A stretch of 64,000 nt of DNA from Rhodocytophaga aerolata (GCF_030503435.1 NZ_JAUKPO010000024.1:43440-107439); one strand, 5' to 3'. Positions 8,678 through 17,197 are shown, numbered from the stretch's first letter. Notes: generated by a model not told the origin, from the letters alone. Made by a program: numbers and translations.

Positions 8678-9841
8678 ATGTCAACAAAATTAAACAGAAG
8701 AAACTGGCTAAAATCCGGAGCTTTGATGGCCGCAGGTTTAACCTTTGGCACTAGCCGCTGGCAAACAGCCAGTGCGGAAATGGTTACAGCACAACAGCTG
8801 TTTGGCTTCCAGGCAGATGCCCGGTTGGCAGCCGATATGCCAGTGATAAAAGCCCGGCTGTTTGCTAATGAAAATCCATTTGGCCCTTCTGAAAAAGCAA
8901 AAAAAGCCATTACCGAGGCTATCAACGACAGCTATATGTATCCGTTTATGGATCTGCAAAAGTTTATTGCCATAATTGCTAAGGAGGAAGGCGTAACAGC
9001 AGATCATATTTTGTTGGGAGCTGGTTCCTCTGAAATATTAATGGCTTCTGCGTATCTTTATGGCATGCATGGTGGAAGTGTTCTCTCTGCCGACCCATCC
9101 TACAGCTACCTAATGGAAACCGCCGGCACCTATGGAGCTACGTGGGAAAAGGTGGCGTTAACTAAGGACTATGCCCATGATCTGGAAGCCATGGAGAAAA
9201 AGGTAAATGAGAAAACCAGTTTGGTTTACATCTGCAATCCCAACAACCCAACCGGGACTATTGTGCCGGCTGCCAAGCTTGCTTCGTTTTGTGAGGTGGT
9301 GTCCAAAAAGAAACCAGTTTTTGTGGATGAAGCCTACATCGATTATGTAGACAATCCCAAAAAGCAATCGATGATGGAAGCAGTCAGAAAAGGGCAGAAT
9401 GTGATAGTGGCGCGCACCTTTTCCAAAGTACATGGCTTTGCCGGCCTGCGTATTGGCTATGTGGTAGCCCTGCCTGAAACCATTAAACAGATAAAAAAAT
9501 ATGGCGGAGGTGGAATGAACATCTGTGCTACTTCTATTAAAGCTGCATTGGCCAGTTATACCGATACAGAATATGTAAATTATGCCATAAAAAAGAATGC
9601 TGAATCCAAAGAGTTTTTATATAAAGTATTGAAAGAGGAAGGCTATGAATATATTCCCTCGTATGCCAATTTTGTTATGTTTCCGTTGAAAATGGATGGC
9701 AAAAAATTCAGAGAAGAAATGATGAAACGGGGAGTAGGTATCCGTAACTGGGAATTTAGCAATCAGCAGTGGTGCCGGGTAAGCATTGGTACCATGGAGC
9801 AAATGCAACTATTTGCCGAAGCCTTTAAGCAGCTCAGCTAA
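8678..9841 (+). CDS. Twin-arginine HisC-like PLP-dependent aminotransferase, copy 2
   Basis: Paralogue of the preceding gene (387 residues) with the same layout: Tat leader NRRNWLKSG plus hydrophobic stretch, LFANENPFGPS, NPNNPTGT, FVDEAYIDY and the PLP lysine K250 in RTFSKVHGF. It carries a slightly longer linker after the leader (residues about 30-45) than copy 1. The substrate-contacting regions outside the shared central tract differ (for example YPREYTQQF in copy 1 and YPFMDLQKF here), which suggests the copies may differ in specificity although the PLP-binding core has been homogenised. A strong terminator follows at 9864-9903, so transcription from the locus ends here. Confidence 0.88.
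   Translation: MSTKLNRRNWLKSGALMAAGLTFGTSRWQTASAEMVTAQQLFGFQADARLAADMPVIKARLFANENPFGPSEKAKKAITEAINDSYMYPFMDLQKFIAIIAKEEGVTADHILLGAGSSEILMASAYLYGMHGGSVLSADPSYSYLMETAGTYGATWEKVALTKDYAHDLEAMEKKVNEKTSLVYICNPNNPTGTIVPAAKLASFCEVVSKKKPVFVDEAYIDYVDNPKKQSMMEAVRKGQNVIVARTFSKVHGFAGLRIGYVVALPETIKQIKKYGGGGMNICATSIKAALASYTDTEYVNYAIKKNAESKEFLYKVLKEEGYEYIPSYANFVMFPLKMDGKKFREEMMKRGVGIRNWEFSNQQWCRVSIGTMEQMQLFAEAFKQLS
9143..9480 (+). repeat. Gene-conversion tract, copy B
   Basis: Partner of 7817-8154. The tract is in the same reading frame in both genes and covers the PLP-binding core, at a constant offset of 1326 bp. Confidence 0.85.
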
Positions 9842-9863
9842 CCTGGTCAGATTGAATACTTAA

Positions 9864-9903
9864 AAACAACAAAACTACCGTCGAAAGGGTAGTTTTGTTG
9901 TTT
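9864..9903 (+). terminator. Intrinsic terminator after aminotransferase copy 2
   Basis: A perfect 16-bp stem, 9864-9879 with 9888-9903, 8-nt loop, U-rich 3' arm (GTTTTGTTGTTT). Located 23 bp after the stop codon. Confidence 0.85.
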
Positions 9904-10024
9904 AAAACGTAGAATGTACAACGTGGTATATAACTAAAAGAAAGAACCAGGTAAAATTAGAAAACTGATCTTTGATTCGCATAATCACAATTCATTTCCA
10001 TTTATACGATCAGCATAGGTATAA

Positions 10025-10050
10025 CAAAAAAGCATGCTTAAAGCATGCCT
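10025..10050 (-). terminator. Intrinsic terminator of the CpsB-like gene
   Basis: Read on the minus strand: AGGCATGCT, loop TTA, AGCATGCTT, then a run of Ts. It lies 28 bp beyond the stop codon of the gene at 10078-10818. Confidence 0.75.
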
Positions 10051-10077
10051 TCTGTAGCTTTTAAGATTAAATCTATT

Positions 10078-10818
10078 TTATAGAATCTGATTTAATAAAT
10101 TTCCTTCTACTAATTTTGTATAAGATTTTTTGGTACGGCTGGTTTCGAGAAATTTTATATTATTTAAAGCATGGCAATCGGTACCGGCAAAGCTTACCAT
10201 GGAATTGTCAATTAATTTTTCTGCCAGAAGCTGTGCTGGTAATGAATAGGCCCCGCTCAGGGAGTTTAAATTAATTTGTAGCAATACGCCATTATTTACT
10301 AAATCTATACATTTACTAAAGTTATGTTGTAGATATAAATACCGTTCCGGATGTGCCAGCACTGGCTTATAGTTCAGCGATTGCATTAGAAAAACGGCTT
10401 CTGCCAGTAAGGCAGGCTCGTTAATAAAGGGAGTCTCAAACAACAGATACCGGTTGCCAAACGTTAGCAAGGGCTGATCTTTTCTCAGCATATCAATCAA
10501 GTATTCATCCAGGTAATATTCAGCTGCCGCGGCTATATCAATATCCCAACCTTGCTCACTTACGCCTTGCTGTACTTTTTTTAGCGCTGCCTGAATACTT
10601 GTAGGTGTATTTCTATAGAAATCACTCATAACATGTGGAGTAGCGATGAGCTTTTTATATCCTTGATCCATCAACCGCTTTATAATCAATAAAGATTCAT
10701 CCAGTGTAGCTGCCCCATCGTCTATGCCTGGCAGAATATGCGAATGCATATCTGTGAGAATGACTGGTGCCTCCACTGGCGAACCTTTCCTGAAACTAAT
10801 ATTGAAAAACGAGAGCAT
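10078..10818 (-). CDS. CpsB/YwqE-type PHP-domain tyrosine-protein phosphatase
   Basis: A 246-residue PHP-fold metalloenzyme of the CpsB/CapC/YwqE class, which dephosphorylates tyrosine kinases that control capsule or exopolysaccharide assembly. Metal-binding motifs are visible in order: DMHSHILPGIDDGA (HxH), ATPHV, LAHPERY and GTDCHA (DxH). The length matches the family. It has its own terminator, and no polysaccharide polymerase, Wzc-like kinase or glycosyltransferase lies nearby, so it is an orphan here and must act on a kinase encoded elsewhere. Upstream are about 450 bp of AT-rich DNA with no clear consensus promoter. Confidence 0.85.
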   Translation of the reverse strand: MLSFFNISFRKGSPVEAPVILTDMHSHILPGIDDGAATLDESLLIIKRLMDQGYKKLIATPHVMSDFYRNTPTSIQAALKKVQQGVSEQGWDIDIAAAAEYYLDEYLIDMLRKDQPLLTFGNRYLLFETPFINEPALLAEAVFLMQSLNYKPVLAHPERYLYLQHNFSKCIDLVNNGVLLQINLNSLSGAYSLPAQLLAEKLIDNSMVSFAGTDCHALNNIKFLETSRTKKSYTKLVEGNLLNQIL

Positions 10819-11267
10819 AGGGTGATTGTTTAATAAAATTGTACTTTATTTATGCCTAAGTAAACTATTCATTAAGATGCTCTATTTTAGAAAGTTTACC
10901 TCAGCTATGCATTGCTATCTTATTGTACGCACAAGCGTATAATACAGTTGTTTAAATACAGTAAATGAAAAAAATAAATGTACTATACACTCTTATATTA
11001 AAAATATACAAGCAAATACTAGGCCTTCTTTAAAATTGTACTACTAAAGTTATATTTAATATATATACTATAACAGAGTAAATGAGTTTAGCTTACGGAG
11101 CAAAATAAGGATACGTGTGAAATTCTATGCAGAAGCCGATATAGCTCTAAACAAGCAACACTACCTAAAAAATACAAAAAGGCAGATACCGGCAAGCTGC
11201 CTGATTTCTGCCTTTCATATCAGAATGTATAATTTTTTAAATAATTGCCTTATGCCGGTAGGCTACG
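10819..11267. other. AT-rich intergenic region between the CpsB-like and amine oxidase genes
   Basis: No gene is supported. The region holds the minus-strand terminator at 11171-11215 and an imperfect hairpin near 10920-10945 (arms TATTGTACGC and GCGTATAATA around ACAA). The promoter of the CpsB-like gene must lie in its left half, but I could not assign it. Confidence 0.5.
11171..11215 (-). terminator. Terminator of the second amine oxidase gene
   Basis: Outer stem of 9 bp, AAAGGCAGA (11178-11186) with TCTGCCTTT (11207-11215), enclosing a small GGCA/TGCC stem. On the minus strand it is followed by a T-rich tail (TTTTTGTATTTTTT). Confidence 0.7.
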
Positions 11268-12599
11268 TTATTTTTTCTGGCCTGTCTGTTGGAGAATGTT
11301 TCTGGCAGTAGCTATTCCGCTGGCCAGAGCTGCTTCAACCGTACCCATCTCCACACCTTCATACAAAGCTTCTCCTGCAAAATATAGGGTATCAGAAACG
11401 GGTTCGTTTAGAATTTTTTTTGCTTCCGGAGTTTCAACCGTGGCATAGGAGTAAGCTCCATAAGAGAATGGGTCTGTTAGCCAGTTGGTAATGGTTGAGG
11501 CCACCAGGTTTTGTTTCAGAAAGGAAATGTCTGTGTTAAATACATAAGCCAGTGATTGTAAAGCCTGTTCACAAAGTTGATCTTCCGGCATGGCCTGGAG
11601 TTGAGCTGCGGTTGGTCCGGCAAGCCATCCGGTTAATACGGGTGCTGGATGCGGTAGTTGTGTCCACCAGGTAGGCACAGGAGCATCGGAAAATAGAAAA
11701 CCCAGATTCGGCATTTTTCTTTGCACCTCAGTCTCTCCGGATGTTTCTTCCCAAAAAGATTCTTTAAACTCCATCAAAAATTTAATAACACCGCCAAACC
11801 CAATTTTTCGCGCAGCTTCCAACTTCTCCGGAATTGGCGGTATAATTTGCACTGCCCCAGTTGTATTTTCCGGCCGTTGCAGCATACCCAGTGGCAAAGT
11901 AATAATAACCTGGGAGGCTGTAAACTGTTGCCCTGTGTCTGTTGTAAGGGTTGCCTCTCCGGCCTTCCATTGAATGGTTTTTACTACACAGGATAAATGA
12001 ATTGTAGCACCAAAGTGTTTACTTTCCCTTTCCAGAAACCCGGTAAGTTGGCTGTACCCTTGCGGAAAACGGTATTGGTTGGAATCATCTTCACTAGTCC
12101 ATTCATTGCGGAGGGCAAACGTACTGGCCCGGCTACTATCGGCTGCATCGTATCCTTCTACAAATCCAATTACCGACTGCCGCAAATCGTTATATTTATC
12201 ATCTCCAAAAAAAGTATCCAGAAATTGCTGAATTGGCATGTCCTCTTTCAGTTCTTTGAGTTTGGCATAGAGTAGTTCACGGCCTTCAATAAAGTTGTCG
12301 TTTTGTTCCAAAGCATGCTGCTGCACTTGCCAGGTAGTGCCTTCCATCAGCTCATAAAAAATGCCAGCTTCATTAAGCAACTGAAGGGTTAGTGGTAAGT
12401 CGCCATGCACAAATTCTGCTCCGGACTCCATCGGCCTGGAAAACCCGGAAGGGGGATAGATGGTGTGGATTCTGCCACCTGTGCGGGACCTCGCCTCCAA
12501 TAGGGTTACAGATTTACCTGCTTTAGCTAGTTCTCTGGCTGCTGCCAAACCTGCGGCTCCAGCCCCAATAATGAGTATATCTGACTGTGTTTGTATCAT
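11268..12599 (-). CDS. Flavin monoamine oxidase family protein (complete)
   Basis: FAD-dependent amine oxidase that oxidises a primary or polyamine substrate to an aldehyde with release of ammonia and H2O2. The ATG at 12599 is preferred to the 12659 start because it puts the Rossmann motif IIGAGAAGLAAA about 10 residues from the N terminus, followed by LLEARSRTGGRI, as usual in cytosolic members. The C terminus has the FAD-contact motif LYFAGEALY...GTVEAALASG. Length 443 residues is normal. There is no signal peptide, so it is probably cytoplasmic. It is only distantly similar to the partial amine oxidase at the left edge of the window. Confidence 0.88.
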   Translation of the reverse strand: MIQTQSDILIIGAGAAGLAAARELAKAGKSVTLLEARSRTGGRIHTIYPPSGFSRPMESGAEFVHGDLPLTLQLLNEAGIFYELMEGTTWQVQQHALEQNDNFIEGRELLYAKLKELKEDMPIQQFLDTFFGDDKYNDLRQSVIGFVEGYDAADSSRASTFALRNEWTSEDDSNQYRFPQGYSQLTGFLERESKHFGATIHLSCVVKTIQWKAGEATLTTDTGQQFTASQVIITLPLGMLQRPENTTGAVQIIPPIPEKLEAARKIGFGGVIKFLMEFKESFWEETSGETEVQRKMPNLGFLFSDAPVPTWWTQLPHPAPVLTGWLAGPTAAQLQAMPEDQLCEQALQSLAYVFNTDISFLKQNLVASTITNWLTDPFSYGAYSYATVETPEAKKILNEPVSDTLYFAGEALYEGVEMGTVEAALASGIATARNILQQTGQKK

Positions 12600-12869
12600 G
12601 TGTTTTCTGAATATAGGTAATCTATGTTTCTCTGGTTCTTTGACTTTATTGTATAGCACAATGACTCTGTTTGTAATAGAATTTCCTGGTTATGGAATTG
12701 ACTATTTTCCAGAATCACAAAAAAAGATTTGTATTAAAACCGCTTATCTGCCTTTAAGGTTATGATAACCCAACCAGGCTTTGTAAATTTACATGGATAG
12801 CCTAAATAAGCTGCTGCTAGCCTAAGCAGCTACAGTTTTTACCACTTTTGTAAAGTGCATCCGTATACT

Positions 12870-13529
12870 ATGACTTTAGACAGGGAAACCCTTGAATTAG
12901 CAAAACGAATCTGGAATTACCATCAGCTGCACCAAACCCTGCAACCGGCAGACTGTATTATGGTGCTGGGTAGCCACGATACCAGGGTGGCCATACGGGG
13001 GGCTGAATTAATTTTAGCCGGTTTCGCACCCGTGGTTGTGTTTTCAGGTGGCCTTGGCCGGTTAACAGAAGGCGTGTGGAAAGAGACAGAGGCCGATACC
13101 TTTGCCAAAATTGCCCTGAACATGGGTGTGCCTAAAGAAAAAATTTTTATTGAAAACCGCTCTACCAATACCGGCGAAAACATTGCTTTAACCTATGAAC
13201 TTTTTCTGAAAAACAACCTGGCCGTCAGAAAAATTATATTGGTGCAAAAGCCCTATATGGAACGCAGGGCTTATGCTACTTTTTTAAAACAGTGGCCAGG
13301 ACCTCCGGTTGAAGTAATGGTAACATCCCCCCAGATTCCTTTCGAAGAGTATCCCAATGAGCATATTTCTATGGAGGAAGTAATTCATATTCTGGTGGGC
13401 GACCTGCACCGCATAGACATGTATGCCCGTAGAGGATTTCAGATTCCTCAGTATATTCCTCCGGATGTATGGGAGGCGTACCATATACTTGTAAAAAAAG
13501 GCTTTACCAGTCATCTGGTGGGCGTATAG
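12870..13529 (+). CDS. YdcF/ElyC/SanA family (DUF218) protein
   Basis: A 219-residue DUF218-domain protein. Seen: the strand-loop CIMVLGSHDTRVAIRGAEL, VVVFSGGLGR, an acid-rich ETEADTFAKIA segment, and IENRSTNTGENI, which together form the signature of the family. It has no transmembrane segment or signal, so it resembles cytoplasmic YdcF rather than membrane-bound SanA/ElyC. The biochemical role is poorly known for the family; a YdcF crystal structure was reported to bind S-adenosylmethionine. Start: ATG at 12870, with an in-frame GTG at 12855 as the alternative. Confidence 0.8.
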   Translation: MTLDRETLELAKRIWNYHQLHQTLQPADCIMVLGSHDTRVAIRGAELILAGFAPVVVFSGGLGRLTEGVWKETEADTFAKIALNMGVPKEKIFIENRSTNTGENIALTYELFLKNNLAVRKIILVQKPYMERRAYATFLKQWPGPPVEVMVTSPQIPFEEYPNEHISMEEVIHILVGDLHRIDMYARRGFQIPQYIPPDVWEAYHILVKKGFTSHLVGV

Positions 13530-13546
13530 CTGGTGTTTTCATTATG

Positions 13547-13583
13547 CCTACATCTTTCATAAGCATGAAAGGCAAATAGTAGG
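13547..13583. terminator. Hairpin between convergent genes
   Basis: A 7-bp stem CTTTCAT/ATGAAAG around AAGC (13554-13571), with an outer CCTAC/GTAGG pair. It sits between the convergent YdcF and kinase-like genes and could serve both strands. No T-run. Confidence 0.35.
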
Positions 13584-13596
13584 TTGCTGCCAGCCT

Positions 13597-14628
13597 TTAT
13601 ATTCTTCCATCTTTCAAGACCAGGCGCAGCGATAATTTTACAATTTCACCCATTGTAGGGCATTGCAGAAAATCAGGATTGTTGTAGTGGGCGGCCAGTT
13701 CTTTTTTCAAACGTTCGGTATTTTCTGGCGTAGAAATAGTGTCTTCCGACATAATGTCTGTGATGGCAAAAATGCGGTTTCCGGCAGTATTCAGCCTATT
13801 GGCAATCATTACTTTTTCCTCTTTTTGGTATTGTTTCACCGATTCGGGGGTTATTTCATTGTATCCTAGTTCCAGAATGGGATTGTTTTGCTTGAAATAT
13901 TGCGGCAAAAACACAGATTTTTTTCCTTCATACGACTGCTGATCAAAATCAATGGCCCGGATGCGGTAGTGTACCTCCTCAAAATCGGGTGTAATGAGAA
14001 TAACAAAGTTGCTGGCATGCATATCGCCCAGCAAACGTACAAAACAACGTTCATTAAACTTCACAAATTCTTTAGCCAGACGAACTTTGTTCAGGCTGCG
14101 GTCGTGCAGGTAATGCTGAATAAACAAATCACCTGGCACACCGGCAATGTGTTCTTCCACCAATGTGTCGCCAGAAGTAATATAGCTGATCCGGTTGGGA
14201 GAAAGAATGTGCTCCAGCTCCAGGCCATACACACGCGAAGCATCTGCTTTTTTGATATAGAAATAATCAAAGTTATCGTTAATGGAGTTGGTTACTCTTA
14301 TCCGGAACGGCCTGGTGTTGCCATACACACAAAGGTCTACGCGGTCTACGACCAGATGCTGGGTAACAGATAAGTCGCCATTGGTTTTTAAGGCTGCGTA
14401 AATTACTTTCAGGTGGTAATAGACATCTGCCATGTCGGCCGGGGAATAAAATACGGTTTCCCAGAGTGTATCCCGGCCGGCTTTGTCATAGAGAGTAATC
14501 GAATTATCATACCGGATCAGGTCTTCGTAGTCAATAGGCAGTTTTACTTCCCGCCCGTATTTTACCAGGTAACTGCGCAGGGCAGGATTAATTTTGTAGA
14601 CAATTTTCTTTTTGCTGATCAGGGCCAT
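13597..14628 (-). CDS. Uncharacterised protein with protein-kinase-like fold motifs
   Basis: I do not recognise a named family. The 343-residue protein shows the key elements of the kinase-like (aminoglycoside phosphotransferase/ABC1-like) fold in the right order: a lysine in a beta-strand (FYIKKADAS), a downstream glutamate (GLELEHIL), a catalytic-loop-like RLLGDMHASNFVI that resembles HGDxHxxN, and AIDFDQQ in the place of the DFG-type metal ligand. No signal peptide or membrane segment. The start at ATG 14628 has an AAGGA ribosome site, unlike the upstream TTG at 14667. The aldo/keto reductase gene lies 128 bp upstream on the same strand. Function is unknown; the kinase-like reading is an inference from motifs. 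Confidence 0.6.
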   Translation of the reverse strand: MALISKKKIVYKINPALRSYLVKYGREVKLPIDYEDLIRYDNSITLYDKAGRDTLWETVFYSPADMADVYYHLKVIYAALKTNGDLSVTQHLVVDRVDLCVYGNTRPFRIRVTNSINDNFDYFYIKKADASRVYGLELEHILSPNRISYITSGDTLVEEHIAGVPGDLFIQHYLHDRSLNKVRLAKEFVKFNERCFVRLLGDMHASNFVILITPDFEEVHYRIRAIDFDQQSYEGKKSVFLPQYFKQNNPILELGYNEITPESVKQYQKEEKVMIANRLNTAGNRIFAITDIMSEDTISTPENTERLKKELAAHYNNPDFLQCPTMGEIVKLSLRLVLKDGRI

Positions 14629-14756
14629 AAACTTTTCCTTACGGGTTGCCAGAAATTTAGCTGACAAGTAAGGAGTTTAAATGATAAGATCAAAAAGCTG
14701 CCTGTGCTTACTATATGCTTTTACCCAAGTCTGCTTACAATACAAAATCACAGGTG

Positions 14757-15572
14757 TTACTTGTCCCAGGCAGGTGCATGGGTAGGATTTACCAGGCGTT
14801 TGCCTTGCGCCAGACTAAAAATAGCCTGCATTTCAGCAGGACTTAACTCAAAATCAAAAATGTTGAAGTTACTTTGCTGGTGTTTGGCACTGGAGGCTTT
14901 GGGAATGGCTGCTACTTCCTGCTGCATAAACCACCGCAGGGTTACTTGTACAGGCGTTTTGCCATGCGTTTGAGCAATCTTTTGTAAAACCGGATGATCA
15001 TTCACCTCTCCTTTGGCAATGGGACAATAAGCGGTCAACAGAATTTCATTTGCTTTGCATAGGTCAATCAGTTTTTGTTGCGATAAAAATGGATGATATT
15101 CCACCTGGTTACAGAAAATAGAACCGTATTGCAGTGCTTCTTTTAAGAGGGTAGTAGGGAAGTTGCTCACGCCCATATGTTTTACTTTTCCTTGTTGTTG
15201 CAAAGTTTGCATGGCCCCCAGGGTTTCGCTGAGTGCAATAGCCGGATTAGGCCAATGAATCAGCAGCAAATCCACATAGTCTGTCTGAAGTTTTTTCAGG
15301 CTTTGTTCGCAGGCTTGCACTACGGCTTTTTCAGCGAGATTAGTATACCAGATTTTGGTTGTCAGGAAAACTTCGTGCCGCGGTATACCGGATGCTCGTA
15401 TGCCTTCTCCCACAAATTCTTCGTTGCCATACATCTCGGCGGTGTCTATATGCCGGTAGCCTAAGGTTAATGCTGCCGCTACTGAATCCCGGCAGGCTGG
15501 TCCATTTAGTTGCCAGGTACCAAAGCCAAGTGCCGGTACCTGAGCCTGTTGTATAGTTATTGTCTGTTGCAT
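14757..15572 (-). CDS. Aldo/keto reductase (2,5-diketogluconate reductase-like)
   Basis: A 271-residue NADPH-dependent AKR-fold TIM-barrel reductase for aldehydes or ketones. The catalytic tetrad is complete: Asp43 and Tyr48 (HIDTAEMYGNEE), Lys73 (LTTKIW) and His106 (LLIHWP). Also visible: GVSNFP and NQVEYHP, typical of this branch, and a C-terminal cofactor segment (IPKASSAKHQQSN). Length fits the short AKR5-like subfamily. The physiological substrate cannot be assigned. Confidence 0.9.
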   Translation of the reverse strand: MQQTITIQQAQVPALGFGTWQLNGPACRDSVAAALTLGYRHIDTAEMYGNEEFVGEGIRASGIPRHEVFLTTKIWYTNLAEKAVVQACEQSLKKLQTDYVDLLLIHWPNPAIALSETLGAMQTLQQQGKVKHMGVSNFPTTLLKEALQYGSIFCNQVEYHPFLSQQKLIDLCKANEILLTAYCPIAKGEVNDHPVLQKIAQTHGKTPVQVTLRWFMQQEVAAIPKASSAKHQQSNFNIFDFELSPAEMQAIFSLAQGKRLVNPTHAPAWDK

Positions 15573-16001
15573 GGCTGAATGAAAGAATATGTTTAATAAG
15601 TAAAGACTAAAAAAACGGGATGTCTGTAAAAAAAGATTTGTTTTCTTACATAAACTTTCTTAGGTTAGCATCACAAAGGACTTACCTAGCACCTACCATA
15701 CCTGAAGAGATAATTATAGAATACTGGTGATTTCTTACCCGCCGGTAATAATGTTATTTGAACAAACCACCTAAATTTTTTATTCGCCCATTTCATTACA
15801 GGCCATGCAGAGCAGTTTTGTTACTCAAACGCTCTGCAAATTGGGGCCGAAACATACATATCCGGTTACGGCAAATTCATTTCAGCCTAATAACCCGGCC
15901 TGTTTATTTAGCGTAGAAGAAATATATATCTGATTAGATTTCCTACATCGCAATTTTTGGCAAAAAATTTGTCGTAATACAACAGTAATAAGAAGCAATC
16001 T
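15573..16001. other. Intergenic region with an isolated stem-loop
   Basis: No gene is seen in these 429 bp. They contain a conspicuous hairpin at 15807-15837 (GCAGAGC-A-GTTT / AAAC-GCTCTGC, 11 paired bases with one bulge). The divergent promoters of the reductase and the gene at 16002 must also be here, but none matches the consensus well. Confidence 0.5.
15807..15837. other. Isolated stem-loop in a divergent intergenic region
   Basis: Left arm GCAGAGC then GTTT with a bulged A; loop TGTTACTC; right arm AAAC then GCTCTGC. It is not placed behind any gene on either strand, so a terminator role is less obvious than usual. Confidence 0.45.
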
Positions 16002-16445
16002 ATGAACAAAATTGACAATAGAAAATGGACGATCGGCAAGATCGAACGTTCTATAACAGACTCTCATAACCTAGAACAATTGGCTAGTACTGAACAGTTT
16101 TTGCACCTGTATTATAAGTTTTTTCCATTCGATGCCAGATTCTTTAAACAAGAATGGCTCATGGATAAAAGTCTGAAAGCCCGTAAGAGAGAGTTAGTCT
16201 TGGTGGATGACATAGACCCTGACACAATTTCCTTCTACGAAGAGAAAATGAGCCTCAGACGCTTGAACGAATACGTAAAATCATTATCCATTAATGAGTT
16301 TGCTGCCGAGTGGACTATTTTGCAGACCCAGCTGGCCGGCGTGGATGTGTTGGATATTAGTATGTATCCGGATTTGTGTGAGAAAATAGCCACGTTGAAA
16401 TCTCCATTAAAATACGCTTATGACAAACAACTACAAGTAGCCTAG
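16002..16445 (+). CDS. Hypothetical protein, 147 residues
   Basis: I do not recognise this protein. It is soluble, mixed-charge and predicted mostly helical, with no signal peptide or membrane segment. Coding is supported by an ATG in an isolated spot, a full open frame, and an intrinsic terminator 46 bp after the stop. Residues 60-75 are basic (SLKARKREL) followed by an acidic VDDIDPD turn. No neighbour gives a functional clue. Confidence 0.65.
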   Translation: MNKIDNRKWTIGKIERSITDSHNLEQLASTEQFLHLYYKFFPFDARFFKQEWLMDKSLKARKRELVLVDDIDPDTISFYEEKMSLRRLNEYVKSLSINEFAAEWTILQTQLAGVDVLDISMYPDLCEKIATLKSPLKYAYDKQLQVA

Positions 16446-16491
16446 CCTTCCTGTAAAACAATTAGTTGTATTACAAGAAGCACAATCATAC

Positions 16492-16523
16492 AAAAGCACT
16501 CTTTATCTGAAGAGTGCTTTTTT
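16492..16523 (+). terminator. Intrinsic terminator
   Basis: Perfect 12-bp stem AAAAGCACTCTT/AAGAGTGCTTTT (16492-16503 with 16510-16521), 6-nt loop, T-run. It terminates the 147-residue gene. Confidence 0.88.
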
Positions 16524-16604
16524 GTAACTACCTATTTCTATAAATACCCACCCAAGCCAGATCATTTTAACAAGGAATTAACTTTTCCAGCAAACGACTA
16601 GCAA

Positions 16605-17141
16605 TTACCAATTCATCCGCTCCCGCAGGGAAGTAATATGGGCAATATGATGGTTGCCATGCCAGGCATACATACCTGCCACTTCAGTAAGTATGACTAT
16701 GCCAGATTGTGGATGACGGTAGCTCCGCTGCCAGCTGGTTTCAGAGAGAGCATGCAACAGGGCAACCCATCGCTTATGTAGATTTTCCAGAAGCATTACC
16801 GATACCTCTACCGGAGTATGATAGGTGTCATATAATTCTGCCCAGAGCTGTTCCTCATACGGTTTTATAGTAGGCACTTGTTCAGTCAGCGCCAGTTTCA
16901 TGCGTATGTAGGCGTTCATGTGGCTGTCGGGGATGTGGTGAATTACTTGTCTGATTGTCCAGCCGCCGGGCCGGTAGGGTGTATCTAGTTGCTGGGCTGA
17001 TAATCCATGGATGGCCTCTTTTAATTTTTGAGGTGCTTGAGCTATTTCTTCTACCCATTGCTTTCGTATGCTTTCTGTGATCTGGGCAGGTGCAACAAAT
17101 TTGCCAATAGGGTATTGGAGGGTATAAGTGTCAGTGGTCAT
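16605..17141 (-). CDS. YfiT/BstA-type DinB-superfamily protein (putative bacillithiol transferase or metal-dependent hydrolase)
   Basis: A 178-residue four-helix DinB-fold protein. It matches the YfiT branch: GKFVAPAQI near the N terminus, YRPGGWTIRQVIHHIPDSHMNAYIR with the first metal histidine, and AWHGNHHIAHI near the C terminus with the remaining two His ligands. Members bind Ni or Zn and some act as bacillithiol S-transferases; Bacteroidota of this group often use bacillithiol. The PaiB gene lies 56 bp upstream on the same strand, so the two may be co-transcribed. Confidence 0.85.
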   Translation of the reverse strand: MTTDTYTLQYPIGKFVAPAQITESIRKQWVEEIAQAPQKLKEAIHGLSAQQLDTPYRPGGWTIRQVIHHIPDSHMNAYIRMKLALTEQVPTIKPYEEQLWAELYDTYHTPVEVSVMLLENLHKRWVALLHALSETSWQRSYRHPQSGIVILTEVAGMYAWHGNHHIAHITSLRERMNW

Positions 17142-17197
17142 ATACTAAGTTAAGGGGTATATCTATGTGAAAACTAAAAATACTGGTTTAAAATCTG

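Noticed and set aside
7370..9841. The two HisC-like genes as part of histidine biosynthesis
   Set aside because: Both have Tat leaders, and no other his gene is present, so a biosynthetic role is unlikely.
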